NCBI GenBank assembly: GCA_963743705.1
Contig: CAVUQS010000012.1
Coordinates: 865,454-929,453 of the forward strand
DNA length: 64,000 nt
Direction of reading: 5' to 3'
Origin: PALSA-243 sp963743705
GTDB lineage: Bacteria; Acidobacteriota; Terriglobia; Bryobacterales; Bryobacteraceae
Below, one piece after another: positions 49,103-57,847 of this stretch (the first letter of the stretch is position 1; each line of letters opens with the position of its first letter). The translations under genes were made by a program, and so were the position numbers. The notes beneath the pieces were generated by a model. It made no database searches. It was not told where the DNA came from and worked only from the letters and a program-made list of their open reading frames with translations.

Positions 49103-49465
49103 CTAGTTTTCCTGAGCGGGCCACATGATGCGGCCGATGGCGCGCGTCATTTGTTTCCATTTCGACTCTTCGGCGGTGAGCCGGCGCTTGCCGGCCGCCG
49201 TGAGACGGTAATACTTGAATTCGCGCTTCTGGTCCTTGGCGGCGGCTTCCCATTTGGCGGCGATCCAGCCCTGGCTCTCGAGGCGGTGCAGCGCGGGGTA
49301 GAGCGAGCCGTGCTCGACCTGGAGCAGGTCTTCGGTGGTCCGTTGGATATGCTTGGCGATTTGATGGCCGTGCGCGGGGCCGAAGAGGAGCGTGCGCAGG
49401 ATGAGCATGTCGAGCGTGCCCTGCAGGAGTTGGATGCGATCGTTTGGCATGGCGTCAGAAGACAT
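49103..49465 (-). CDS. PadR family transcriptional regulator
   Basis: The 120-residue protein is a class I PadR winged helix: LLQGTLDMLILRTLLFGPAHGHQIAKHI, LLQVEHGSLYPALHRLESQGWIAAKW, FKYYRLTAAGKRRL. Such proteins repress a neighbouring transporter until a ligand binds. An in-frame ATG at 49450 (MPNDRIQL) may be the true start, as many family members begin there. A perfect inverted repeat lies directly upstream. Confidence 0.92.
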   Translation of the reverse strand: MSSDAMPNDRIQLLQGTLDMLILRTLLFGPAHGHQIAKHIQRTTEDLLQVEHGSLYPALHRLESQGWIAAKWEAAAKDQKREFKYYRLTAAGKRRLTAEESKWKQMTRAIGRIMWPAQEN

Positions 49466-49495
49466 TCTACCCAGAAACTGTGGTTAGTGGGTAGA
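49466..49495. promoter_or_regulatory. Likely PadR operator
   Basis: TCTACCCA and TGGGTAGA form a perfect eight-base inverted repeat with a 14-base spacer, centred just before the PadR gene in a 66-base gap. Half sites separated by about two helical turns fit the winged-helix dimers of PadR. Autoregulation of the PadR-permease operon is inferred. Confidence 0.6.
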
Positions 49496-49531
49496 CGTTC
49501 GACTGAGGGGAGGGTTAGGCAGTCCGGGCCG

Positions 49532-51481
49532 CTACCGGAACTTCACATTGACCCGAACGTTAGGCCACGCCTGGCGGAACTCTTTGATCACGTCCGCCTT
49601 TTCCATCCGTAACAGCTCTTGTTGAAACTGCCGGATCTCTCGCGCGCTAAAGCCTTTGTCTTTGGTCTTTCTTTGGGTAATGACTTTTTCGATGAACTTC
49701 TGGGCTTCGCTCTCCGGGATATTCGGGTAGTGGAGGGCGATGAAGATGCGGATAGTGGTGGGAGATTCCAGGAAGTTCAGGCCTTTGCTGACGTCCGATG
49801 GCGAGGTCACATGCTCCGGGACTGGGGCGTTGATCGCGCTGACATTGCGCTCGATCGCGCCCAACAGCGGTGCGGCGCCGCCCCCCGTGCCGCCGACGGT
49901 GTTCGGAAGCATGCGTTTGTGGCCGGCGGTCTGCATTTCAGCAACATCGAGCTTCGGTTTGGTCTTGCCTTGTTCGTCGTAAAGATACTCGGCGGCGTCC
50001 ACGCGCAGCTTGAAGTAGTAACAGAGATCTTTGGCCAGCCCCATATACTGCTTGATCAGCGCTCCCGCGTTGGACCGGGCGCCGCCATCGGAGGGCCTTT
50101 CGCCGAGCAGGCTCTCCTTCAATTGATCCTGAAATTCCAAAAGAAAGGTGCTCTCCCTCGAAGGCAGTCTCGACTTGTCAATGTTGCGGGTGCGCAACGC
50201 CGAGAGCGAAAGTTCCAGCAGCAACTCCGGATAGAATTTGAGAGCGGCGGCCTCAAAGCAAACGGTGGTCTGAAGAAGTTCATTGACCAGCGCCGAAAAT
50301 TCGTGCTGCAGGTAGGAATGGTCGATCTTATCCCGCATGGCGATCTGGTAGGCGGCGGAACCGATGACCAACATGCCATCCTTGGAAGTCGAGCCCTTGA
50401 GTTGCAGCCCGGTGACGTGCTGGTAGGCGGCGGAGCCAGATCCGAATTCCGCCAGTTGCTGGTTGACGTCGTAAAGCGGCTCGAGATTCTGCAGCAGATC
50501 GCCGCTGAGAAAGCTCTTGGCCTGCTGCATGTCGTCCGCTTTGCCGGTTAACGCGCTCTTTTGATCCTGTCCGATGGCGTAAACGTAATAGTCGACGAGC
50601 AAGGGTTGCGGGGCGTTCTTCAGGCCGTTCTCTTGCTGCTCCTGCTGGAACGCAACCTTGATTTGACTCCCGGCGAGCGTAATCGAAGTGCTGTTCCGCT
50701 TGACGACGACAATTCGATTCGTCGACTGTTCGCGCGTAAACCGGCCAGGCGCATCCATCACATTTATCAGCCCGCTGGTGTTCCAGGTGGTCATGAACCA
50801 ATACACATTCTCCGGGCGAAACCCCACCGTGCCCGCTTGCATCACGGCGTCCGTTCCAGCCGCGGGGCCGAGAATCACAACCTTCTTGCTGCTGTTTCCG
50901 GGGTTCTTTCTGATCTCGCGCATGAACACGTCGAGGTCCATGCAATACTTGTCGCCAGTGCCCGATTGAGAGCGGAAGGTTGTGACTTCCGCGGGCACGT
51001 TGTGATAGGAATGCTTGTCGTCTTCGATCCCAGCACCCGTGGCAATGACTACCCTGCGGGCATAGTATAGCTCTGCGCCTTCCCTGGTCTTGATGCAGAA
51101 TACTTCCGGCTGCGCCGTCGCAGCGCCGGTCACCGGGGGCACTACTTTCGTAATTTGGAGGACTTCCTCGTTAACGGGGCCGCGGCCAGTTACAGCCTTT
51201 ATGATGAGGTCGTTCTGATTGGCCCAATCCTTGCGGTCGCGCGCATCTTTGGACATGGGCGCGGTGCTGCCTGTCCGGTGCGCGGCCATCTGCTGGCTCT
51301 GGTTGATATTTTGAGCGTAGGTGCCTTGCTGGTATCCTCTCGCTCCCGCCCAGGGATCGGCTTTCCCGATCACTAGAATTTTTACGGTTTGCGAATCGGC
51401 TTTGAGGTTGTAATCCCGCAGCGTGCCCAAATAATAAGCAGCCGAACTTCCGGCGCCGATGACGATCAGATCGTATACCAA
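49532..51481 (-). CDS. Unassigned two-Rossmann flavoprotein with long C-terminal region
   Basis: The N-terminus has an FAD-type dinucleotide motif, LIVIGAGSSAAYYLGTL, followed by ARRVVIATGAGIEDD, the second FAD-contact strand. A second nucleotide-binding motif, VVILGPAAGTDAVMQAG, follows near residue 200, as in two-dinucleotide-binding flavoproteins that take NAD(P)H. After about residue 390 there is a region of some 250 residues with no family I can name. It contains helical segments and ends in a charged coil (GFSAREIRQFQQELLRMEK). The Asn/Gln-rich composition differs from its neighbours, which suggests later acquisition. It stands between typA and padR. A biosynthetic or self/non-self role cannot be judged. 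Confidence 0.6.
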   Translation of the reverse strand: MVYDLIVIGAGSSAAYYLGTLRDYNLKADSQTVKILVIGKADPWAGARGYQQGTYAQNINQSQQMAAHRTGSTAPMSKDARDRKDWANQNDLIIKAVTGRGPVNEEVLQITKVVPPVTGAATAQPEVFCIKTREGAELYYARRVVIATGAGIEDDKHSYHNVPAEVTTFRSQSGTGDKYCMDLDVFMREIRKNPGNSSKKVVILGPAAGTDAVMQAGTVGFRPENVYWFMTTWNTSGLINVMDAPGRFTREQSTNRIVVVKRNSTSITLAGSQIKVAFQQEQQENGLKNAPQPLLVDYYVYAIGQDQKSALTGKADDMQQAKSFLSGDLLQNLEPLYDVNQQLAEFGSGSAAYQHVTGLQLKGSTSKDGMLVIGSAAYQIAMRDKIDHSYLQHEFSALVNELLQTTVCFEAAALKFYPELLLELSLSALRTRNIDKSRLPSRESTFLLEFQDQLKESLLGERPSDGGARSNAGALIKQYMGLAKDLCYYFKLRVDAAEYLYDEQGKTKPKLDVAEMQTAGHKRMLPNTVGGTGGGAAPLLGAIERNVSAINAPVPEHVTSPSDVSKGLNFLESPTTIRIFIALHYPNIPESEAQKFIEKVITQRKTKDKGFSAREIRQFQQELLRMEKADVIKEFRQAWPNVRVNVKFR

Positions 51482-51533
51482 ACAAACCCTCCTGAGCAGG
51501 GATTATAGTATGGCCGCCTTCGGCCTACGCCAC

Positions 51534-53330
51534 TTAACGTTGGTTAGCTTTTAGGGTTTTTTTGCGCAGACGAATGGATTGCGGCGTCACTTCGACGTAT
51601 TCGTCGTCGCGGATGAATTCGATGGCTTGTTCGAGGTTGAGGATGCGCGGGGGGACGAGGCGAATGGCTTCGTCGGCGGTGGAGGCGCGCATGTTGGTGA
51701 GTTTCTTTTCCTTGACGATGTTGACGTCAAGGTCGGCGTCGCGGGCGTTTTCGCCGACGATCATGCCTTCGTAGACTTCGATGCCGGCGGTGACGAAGAT
51801 TTCGCCGCGCTCCTGGAGGTTGAAGATGGCGTGGCCTGTGGTTTTACCTGCGCGGTCGGCGACCAATGAGCCGGTAGGACGGGTGGCGATCTCTCCTTGC
51901 CAATCGATGTAGCCGTGGAAGAGCGCGTTCATGATGGCGGTGCCGCGCGTGTCCGTGAGGATTTCGCTGCGAAGGCCGATCAATCCGCGCGAGGGAACGA
52001 GGAATTCGAGACGCACACGGCCGGAGCCGTGGTTGATCATCTTCGCCATCTTGCCCTTGCGGCTGCCGAGCTTTTCGATAACGACGCCGAGGAAGTTTTC
52101 GGGGCAGTCGATGACCAGGTGTTCGAGGGGCTCCTGAAGTTTGTGATCGATGGTGCGGGTGAGAATTTCGGGCTTGCCGACGGTTAACTCGTAGCCTTCG
52201 CGGCGCATCATCTCGATGAGAATGGCGAGCTGCAACTCACCGCGGCCCATCACTTTGAACGTGTCGGGGCCCAACTCTTCGACGCGGATGGAGACGTTGG
52301 TGAGGAGCTCTTTATCGAGACGGTCGCGGAGGTTGCGCGACGTCACCCACTGGCCTTCCTTACCGGCGAAGGGGCTGGTGTTAATGGTGAACGTCATCGC
52401 GATCGTGGGCTCATCGATGTGGATCGCGGGAAGAGGCTTGGGATCTTCGGCGCTGGTGATGGATTCACCGATGGTGATGCCTTCGACGCCGGCGATGGCA
52501 AGGATATCGCCGTGGCGGGTGACGGTTTCGTCGACGCGCTTGAGGCCTTCAAAGGAGTACAGCTTGGTGATGCGCGTGGTTTGCATCGAGCCGTCGCGTT
52601 TGGCGATGGCGACGGTGTCACCGTTCCTGAGAGTGCCGTTGAAAACGCGGCCGATGCCGAGGCGGCCGAGGTAGTCGCTGTAATCGAGGTTGGCGATGAG
52701 GGTTTGGAGGACGCCGTCGGAATCGCCTAAAGGCGCGGGGATGTGTTTCAGGATGGCGTCGAAGAGCGGGCGGAGGTCGTTCGACGTATCTTCCATGCTG
52801 TTGCGGGCAATGCCGGTTTTGGCGATGGTGTAGAGGATCGGGAAATCGAGCTGGTCCTCGGTGGCGTCGAGATCGATGAAGAGATCGTAGATTTCGTCGA
52901 GGACTTCGGGGACGCGGGCGTCCGGACGGTCGATCTTGTTGATGACGACGATGGGCGGGAGCTTGGCTTCGAGCGCTTTCGAGAGCACGTAGCGGGTTTG
53001 CGGGAGCGGGCCTTCGGAGGCGTCGACGAGGAGCATGACGCCGTCGACAATCTTGAGGGCGCGCTCGACTTCGCCGCCGAAATCGCTGTGGCCGGGGGTA
53101 TCGACGATGTTGATTTTGACGCCCTGGTAACGGACGCCGGTGATCTTGGCAAGGATGGTGATGCCGCGCTCACGCTCGAGATCGTTGGAATCCATGACGC
53201 GCTCGGCGTGCTCTTCGTTCACGCGGAAAATACCGCTCTGGTTGAGCATAGCGTCGACGAGCGTGGTCTTGCCGTGATCGACGTGCGCGATGATGGCGAT
53301 GTTGCGTATAGAGGTGTTAGGAGATTTCAT
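51534..53330 (-). CDS. typA: Ribosome-associated GTPase TypA/BipA
   Basis: All GTPase motifs are in place: G1 AHVDHGKTTL, the TypA-type G2/switch NDLERERGITI, G3 DTPGHSDFGGE, G4 NKIDRP. The EF-G-like domains and the C-terminal domain follow (GRGELQLAILIEMMRREGYEL, RGLIGLRSEILTDTRG). Length, 598 residues, is normal. TypA binds the 70S ribosome under stress and helps ribosome assembly at low temperature. The gene is separated by 31 bases from the upstream MaoC gene and may be read through from that operon. Confidence 0.97.
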   Translation of the reverse strand: MKSPNTSIRNIAIIAHVDHGKTTLVDAMLNQSGIFRVNEEHAERVMDSNDLERERGITILAKITGVRYQGVKINIVDTPGHSDFGGEVERALKIVDGVMLLVDASEGPLPQTRYVLSKALEAKLPPIVVINKIDRPDARVPEVLDEIYDLFIDLDATEDQLDFPILYTIAKTGIARNSMEDTSNDLRPLFDAILKHIPAPLGDSDGVLQTLIANLDYSDYLGRLGIGRVFNGTLRNGDTVAIAKRDGSMQTTRITKLYSFEGLKRVDETVTRHGDILAIAGVEGITIGESITSAEDPKPLPAIHIDEPTIAMTFTINTSPFAGKEGQWVTSRNLRDRLDKELLTNVSIRVEELGPDTFKVMGRGELQLAILIEMMRREGYELTVGKPEILTRTIDHKLQEPLEHLVIDCPENFLGVVIEKLGSRKGKMAKMINHGSGRVRLEFLVPSRGLIGLRSEILTDTRGTAIMNALFHGYIDWQGEIATRPTGSLVADRAGKTTGHAIFNLQERGEIFVTAGIEVYEGMIVGENARDADLDVNIVKEKKLTNMRASTADEAIRLVPPRILNLEQAIEFIRDDEYVEVTPQSIRLRKKTLKANQR

Positions 53331-53361
53331 TCTTGGGGGGAAGGGTTATCTTAGCACGCGG

Positions 53362-53823
53362 CTAGAGCGCCTTCGGCGCGGCTCCGCTTTTATACACAAG
53401 AATGGTGCGGCGGAAAGTTAGGACGATGGCGCCATCTTGTTTGAGGCCCGTCGTTTTGATTTCGACGATGCCCATGTTGGGCCGCGATTTCGATTCGCGC
53501 TTGCTGAGGATTTCAGTGTGGGCGTAGATGGTGTCGCCCTCAAAGACCGGCGCCGGCATGCGGACTTCATCCCAACCGAGATTGATGGCGTATTGCGAGA
53601 TATCGGCGACGCTGAGGCCGGTCACGAGCGCCAGCGTAAAGGTGGAGTTCACGAGCGGCTTGCCGAACTCGGTTTGCGCGGCGTAGTGAGCGTTGAAATG
53701 GATCTGGTTGGGGTTATTGGTGAGCAGCGTGAACCAGATGTTGTCGGCCTGGGTGACGGTGCGGCCGATCGAGTGGCGAATGGTCTCGCCGACTGTGAAA
53801 TCTTCGTAACAGCGTCCGCTCAT
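53362..53823 (-). CDS. MaoC-like (R)-specific enoyl-CoA hydratase
   Basis: The hot-dog hydratase pattern is visible: YEDFTVGETIRHSIGRTVTQADNIWFT, the active-site region NNPNQIHFNAHYAA (the D-x4-H type dyad with Asn in place of Asp), FGKPLVNSTFTLALV and YAHTEILSKRESKS. The 153-residue size fits mesaconyl-CoA or itaconyl-CoA hydratase-like proteins of this family. The start overlaps the CitE-like gene by four bases. In context it would hydrate the double bond made by the dehydrogenase before the lyase acts. Confidence 0.82.
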   Translation of the reverse strand: MSGRCYEDFTVGETIRHSIGRTVTQADNIWFTLLTNNPNQIHFNAHYAAQTEFGKPLVNSTFTLALVTGLSVADISQYAINLGWDEVRMPAPVFEGDTIYAHTEILSKRESKSRPNMGIVEIKTTGLKQDGAIVLTFRRTILVYKSGAAPKAL

Positions 53824-54653
53824 GAGTTTTCCTTTTGCAGCATAACGCGGGCCATGCGGATGCTGGCGGCGTCGATCATTTTGCCGTCGAGGCTGGCGGC
53901 GGCGCCTTGCGCGCTGGCTTCCAGGATGCGGCGGGCTTCGGCGAGTTCTTCGGCGGTGGGGGCAAATATGGCATTGACGGTTTCAAGTTGCGTTGGGTGA
54001 ATGCATTGTTTGCCGTCGAAACCGAAGCCACGGGCGATACGGCAGGAGCGTTCGAAACCAGCGGCATCTTTGTACGCTGCGTAGGGGCCGTCGAGACAAC
54101 GCAGGTTATTGGCGCGGGCGGCGGCGACGATGGTTTGCATCACGGCATCGTAAGGGCCGGGCTCGCCGATGTTGACTTGCGGCATGCGCATGGACGCGGC
54201 GAAATCGCCGGGGCCGAAGATGAGCGAGCGAAGGCGAGGGGAGGACTGCGCGATTTCGCGGGCGTTGAGGAATCCGGCGGCGGTTTCGATCTGCGCTTCG
54301 ATGCCGATGGCGGAATCCATTTGGGTCAGCAGGGTGTCCAGAAAATGCACGTCGCGCGCGGCATTCGTCTTGGGGAGCATGACGGTATCGATGCGGGGGC
54401 CGGCCGCTTCGACGACTTCGATGGCGTCGCGGTAGGCGAAGTGAGTGTCGAGGCCGTTGATGCGGAACATGCGGAGGCGCGGGCCGAAATCGAGCTCCTG
54501 GAAAGCGCGAATGACGTTAGCGCGCGAGGCGGGCTTATCGGCGGGCGCGACGGCGTCTTCGAGATCGATGCAGACGGCGTCGGCGGAGCTGGCGGCGGCT
54601 TTTTCGATCATGTGCCAGCGATTCGCCGGGACGAACAACATGCTGCGGATCAT
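53820..54653 (-). CDS. CitE/HpcH-like malyl-CoA-type lyase
   Basis: The 277-residue barrel begins MIRSMLFVPANRWHMIEKAAA and carries DAVCIDLEDAVAPADKPASR (metal-binding acid residues), RINGLDT, VMLPKTNAARDV, IGIEAQIETAAGFLNAREIA (second metal glutamate) and LIFGPGDFAASM. It belongs to the CitE-like group that cleaves or forms malyl-, methylmalyl- or citramalyl-CoA. Its ATG overlaps the stop of the CoA transferase gene (ATGA). Together with the hydratase it could split a C5 hydroxyacyl-CoA into an acyl-CoA and glyoxylate or pyruvate. Confidence 0.88.
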   Translation of the reverse strand: MIRSMLFVPANRWHMIEKAAASSADAVCIDLEDAVAPADKPASRANVIRAFQELDFGPRLRMFRINGLDTHFAYRDAIEVVEAAGPRIDTVMLPKTNAARDVHFLDTLLTQMDSAIGIEAQIETAAGFLNAREIAQSSPRLRSLIFGPGDFAASMRMPQVNIGEPGPYDAVMQTIVAAARANNLRCLDGPYAAYKDAAGFERSCRIARGFGFDGKQCIHPTQLETVNAIFAPTAEELAEARRILEASAQGAAASLDGKMIDAASIRMARVMLQKENS

Positions 54654-55777
54654 GCCAACTCCCTGAGGACTTCGCGGGTATGTTCGCCGAGCGCGGGGAC
54701 GCGGCCCATGCGCGGCGGGGCATCGCTTAGATTGTGCGGCGGAATGAGCGCGCGGATAGCGCCAGAGGGCGAATCGGCTTCGGACCAACGATGGCGGGCG
54801 GCGAGTTGCGGGTGCTCAGCGGCTTCGGCGGTGTCGTTGAGCGCTGCGTTCGCGATGCCGGCGCGATCGAGGCGGGCAGTGATTTCGGCGCGGGTTGCGG
54901 TGGCGAATTCGCGCTCAACGATGGCATCGAGTCCGGCGCGGTTTTGGAATCGGACGGCGTTGCCGGGAAATTGCGCGGCGAGCGCCGGCATGTTGAGGAC
55001 TTCCGTGCAGAAGCGCGCCCATTCGCGCTCATTCTGGATGCCGAAAAGCACGGCGCCATCGGCGCAGGGAAAGGCTCCGTAGGGCGCGATCATGTTGTGG
55101 CGAAGGCCGGCGCGCGGCGGAATCTCGCCGGTGTTCATCCACGTGTAGAAGGGCGGCATCATCCACTCGGTGAGACATTCTAGCATCGAGATATCGATGC
55201 GCTGACCGCGGCCGGAGCGGTGGCGAGCATACAGCGCCGCGAGGATCGACGAATAGGCGTACATGCCGGAGGCGATGTCAGCGATGGAGACGCCGACCTT
55301 GGCGGGTTCGTCAGGGCTGCCGGTGAGGCTGACGATACCGGATTCGGCCTGCACGAGGAGATCGTAGGCTTTTTTGTTGCGATAGGGACCGTCGGGACCG
55401 TAGCCAGATATGCCGCACCAGATGAGGCGCGGATGGCACGCGGCGAGTTCGTCGTAGCCGAGGCCGAGCCGTTCGACGGCGCCGGGCGCGAGGTTGTGCA
55501 GGAAGACATCGGCGGTGGCGAGCAGGCGGGCGAGAATTTCGGGGCTGGCTTTGACATCGATCGCGACGCTGCGCTTGCCGCGATTGAGCCAGGCGAAGTA
55601 GGAAGACGTGCTGCCGGCGGCGGAATCGTAGGCGCGGGCAAAATCGCCGCCATCGGGGCGTTCGATCTTGATGACGTCGGCGCCGAGGTCGGCGAACTGG
55701 CGCGAACAGAAGGGGGCGGCGACGGCCTGTTCGAGCGCAACGACGCGGAGGCCGGCGAAAGGCAGCGGCGTTTCCAT
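54650..55777 (-). CDS. Family III (CaiB/BaiF) CoA transferase
   Basis: The 375-residue protein has FAGLRVVALEQAVAAPFCSRQFADLGADVIKIERPDGGDFAR, GISGYGPDGPYRNKKAYDLLVQAESG and the catalytic Asp167 in SIADIASGMYAYSSIL, the position of the active-site aspartate in formyl-CoA transferase. It forms interlocked dimers in known members and moves CoA between carboxylic acids. Its start shares one base with the dehydrogenase stop (TAATG). In this operon it would activate the substrate acid. Confidence 0.92.
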   Translation of the reverse strand: METPLPFAGLRVVALEQAVAAPFCSRQFADLGADVIKIERPDGGDFARAYDSAAGSTSSYFAWLNRGKRSVAIDVKASPEILARLLATADVFLHNLAPGAVERLGLGYDELAACHPRLIWCGISGYGPDGPYRNKKAYDLLVQAESGIVSLTGSPDEPAKVGVSIADIASGMYAYSSILAALYARHRSGRGQRIDISMLECLTEWMMPPFYTWMNTGEIPPRAGLRHNMIAPYGAFPCADGAVLFGIQNEREWARFCTEVLNMPALAAQFPGNAVRFQNRAGLDAIVEREFATATRAEITARLDRAGIANAALNDTAEAAEHPQLAARHRWSEADSPSGAIRALIPPHNLSDAPPRMGRVPALGEHTREVLRELA

Positions 55778-56964
55778 TAGAACGACCGCGGCAGGCCGAG
55801 CACATGTTCGGCGAGATAAGAAAGGATGAGGTTGGTGGAGACGGGCGCGACCTGATAGAGGCGCGTCTCGCGGAATTTGCGCTCGATGTCGTATTCCGCG
55901 GCGAAGCCGAAGCCGCCATGGGTTTGCAGGCAGACGTTAGCAGCTTCCCAGGATGCGTCGGCGGCGAGCATCTTGGCCATATTGGCCTCGGCGCCGCAGG
56001 AATGGCCTTCATCGAAGAGGCGGGCGGCCTCGTAACGCATCAGGTCTGCGGCGCGAACGTTGGCGTAGGCGCGGGCGATGGGAAATTGGACGCCCTGGTT
56101 CTGCCCGATGGGGCGGTCGAAGACAATGCGGTCGCTAGCGTAACGGCGGGCGCGATCGATGAACCAGAAACCATCACCGATGCATTCGGCGGCGATGAGG
56201 ATGCGCTCGGCGTTCATGCCGTCGAGGATGTAGCGGAATCCCCTGCCCTCTTCGCCGATCAGATTTTCCGCCGGGACTTCGAAGTTGTCGAAGAAGACCT
56301 CGTTGGTCTCGTGGTTGACCATGTTGGCGATGGGACGGAGAGTGAGACCGGCGCGCTGGCCACGAAGATCGACCAGGAAGACGGAGAGGCCTTCGGTCTT
56401 GCGCGCGACTTCGGCGATGGGCGTGGTGCGCGCGAGCAGGAGCATGAGATCGGAATGCTGGACGCGAGAGATCCAGACTTTTTGGCCGTTGACGATGTAG
56501 CGATCGCCGTGGCGGGCGGCGAAGGTTTTGATTTTGGTGGTGTCGGTGCCGGTGGTGGGCTCGGTGACGGCGAAGGATTGCAGGCGCAGAGCGCCGGACG
56601 CGATTTCGGACAGGTAGCGACGCTTCTGTTCTTCCGAACCGTGGCGCAGGAGCGTGCCCATGATGTACATCTGCGCGTGGCAAGCGCCGGAGTTGGCGCC
56701 GGAGCGGTTGATTTCTTCGAGAATGACGGAGGCTTCGGTGACGCTGAGTCCACCGCCGCCGTATTCGGCGGGGATGAGCGCCGCGAGCCATCCGGCGGCG
56801 GTGAGGGCCTGGACGAATTCCTCGGGATAAGCCGCGGCGGCCTCGACGCGCTGCCAGTAGGCGCTGGGAAAGCCGGCGCAGAGCTCGCGGATGGCGTGGC
56901 GGTATTCGACGAATTGGCCGCCGTGAGGGTTGATGTCTTTCATGAGGACGTGTGGCCTTTCCAT
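55777..56964 (-). CDS. Acyl-CoA dehydrogenase family protein
   Basis: The flavoprotein fold is clear: GWLAALIPAEYGGGGLSVTEASVILEEI, LQSFAVTEPTTGTDTTKIKTFAARHGD, YIVNGQKVWISRVQHSDLMLLLAR, FDNFEVPAENLIGEEGRGFRYIL, DRPIGQNQGVQFPIA and LQTHGGFGFAAEYDIERKFRE. At the position of the catalytic glutamate of medium-chain enzymes (usual EGTSE) the sequence reads APVST, so the base must lie elsewhere, as in some other subfamilies. It is the first gene of the CoA operon. Three starts are possible; I chose the ATG 14 bases after the upstream stop. A second ATG seven codons on (56943) is as likely. Confidence 0.87.
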   Translation of the reverse strand: MERPHVLMKDINPHGGQFVEYRHAIRELCAGFPSAYWQRVEAAAAYPEEFVQALTAAGWLAALIPAEYGGGGLSVTEASVILEEINRSGANSGACHAQMYIMGTLLRHGSEEQKRRYLSEIASGALRLQSFAVTEPTTGTDTTKIKTFAARHGDRYIVNGQKVWISRVQHSDLMLLLARTTPIAEVARKTEGLSVFLVDLRGQRAGLTLRPIANMVNHETNEVFFDNFEVPAENLIGEEGRGFRYILDGMNAERILIAAECIGDGFWFIDRARRYASDRIVFDRPIGQNQGVQFPIARAYANVRAADLMRYEAARLFDEGHSCGAEANMAKMLAADASWEAANVCLQTHGGFGFAAEYDIERKFRETRLYQVAPVSTNLILSYLAEHVLGLPRSF

Positions 56965-56978
56965 CGGGTTGATTGGTT

Positions 56979-57491
56979 TCAACAGCTTGCTGGGTTCGTT
57001 CCGCAAAAACCATTTTCGCGCGGCGGCACGGCGTTCATCTTGAGGAGGAGACCGAGCGAGCGAGCGTACTGGCGCTCGAAGCGGGATTCGTAGCGGTTGA
57101 GGAGATCGAGGCAGCGGGACTGATCGCCGAGGGCGCGAAAGGCCATGGCGGCGCGAGTAGCGGGGTCGTTGGCTTCGGGATCGTGCTTTTCCATTTCGGT
57201 TTTGAGAGAGGCGCGCTCGATGGCCCAGAGGCGGAGGAGACGCCAGCGGCCGATGGCCATGTTCTCGACCAGGGAGCGCTCGACTTCGTTCTGCGGGTGC
57301 AGGTCGCGCTCGAAAGCGGCGAGAAGATCGGCAAAGGTATTGCCGTTTTCGTCTTCGAGGACGACGGTGCGGGCGAGCAAGCCATGACGCAGGGAGTTAG
57401 CGGAGGAGCGGCGCTTGCCCTCGGGAGTTTTGGGGCCGCGGGATTTGGCGCCGTTGGCGCGCGCGGCTTGGGATTTGAGGTCGGAGGTCAT
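56979..57491 (-). CDS. Conserved hypothetical protein (KS-GPKTPEGKRRSS-N-HGL family)
   Basis: The N-terminus carries the pattern ANGAKSRGPKTPEGKRRSSANSLRHGLLA, which I know from many uncharacterised proteins in Acidobacteria, Planctomycetes and Chloroflexi. The rest is helical and charged, with ERSLVENMAIGRWRLLRLWAIE and DLLNRYESRFERQYARSLGLL. No catalytic motif is seen. The basic, glycine-containing N-terminus could bind nucleic acid. These genes are often multi-copy. Its location next to a dispersed repeat at the edge of the accessory zone fits a mobile or rapidly gained gene. Confidence 0.72.
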   Translation of the reverse strand: MTSDLKSQAARANGAKSRGPKTPEGKRRSSANSLRHGLLARTVVLEDENGNTFADLLAAFERDLHPQNEVERSLVENMAIGRWRLLRLWAIERASLKTEMEKHDPEANDPATRAAMAFRALGDQSRCLDLLNRYESRFERQYARSLGLLLKMNAVPPRENGFCGTNPASC

Positions 57492-57614
57492 ATAACTCCA
57501 GGATAAATAGCGGAGTCAAGGGTTTTCGGGGGGTGAGACGGGTAAGTGGTTGAGAAGTGAGGGCGAAATATCGGTGGAAAACTTGAACTGGGGCGTGGTT
57601 GGGAGAGAAAAAAT

Positions 57615-57647
57615 GGGGCCGCCGATGAACGCGGATTAACGCCGATG
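57615..57647. repeat. Dispersed repeat of the GCCGATGAACGCGGATTAACG type
   Basis: The bases GCCGATGAACGCGGATTAAC followed by GCCGAT resemble a short repeat that I know from intergenic DNA of acidobacteria and planctomycetes. Only one copy is recognised in this window. It marks the start of the accessory zone. Confidence 0.4.
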
Positions 57648-57700
57648 GGACACGTCATGTCGTTCGGGCGCGGGACCTCTTGCCGCTAAAATAGAATCCG

Positions 57701-57847
57701 ATGGTGACTAAGAGGCTTATTGCGTTCGCGTTTTTAGGGTCGATGATCTTTTGGCTGACGGTCGACGCTCAACAGGACCGCGAGCAGCCTGCGCAGCAAG
57801 CCCGCAGAGCCGGTAGAATCCTAACAAAGAGGGGAGTCATCCGATGA
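57701..57847 (+). CDS. Short signal-peptide-like ORF, probably a gene remnant
   Basis: The 48-codon frame reads MVTKRLIAFAFLGSMIFWLTV, a good signal peptide or membrane anchor, then a short polar tail (DAQQDREQPAQQARRAG). Its stop overlaps the start of the antitoxin-like gene (ATGA). It may be the cut-off 5' end of an exported protein; a functional micropeptide is less likely. Confidence 0.35.
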   Translation: MVTKRLIAFAFLGSMIFWLTVDAQQDREQPAQQARRAGRILTKRGVIR

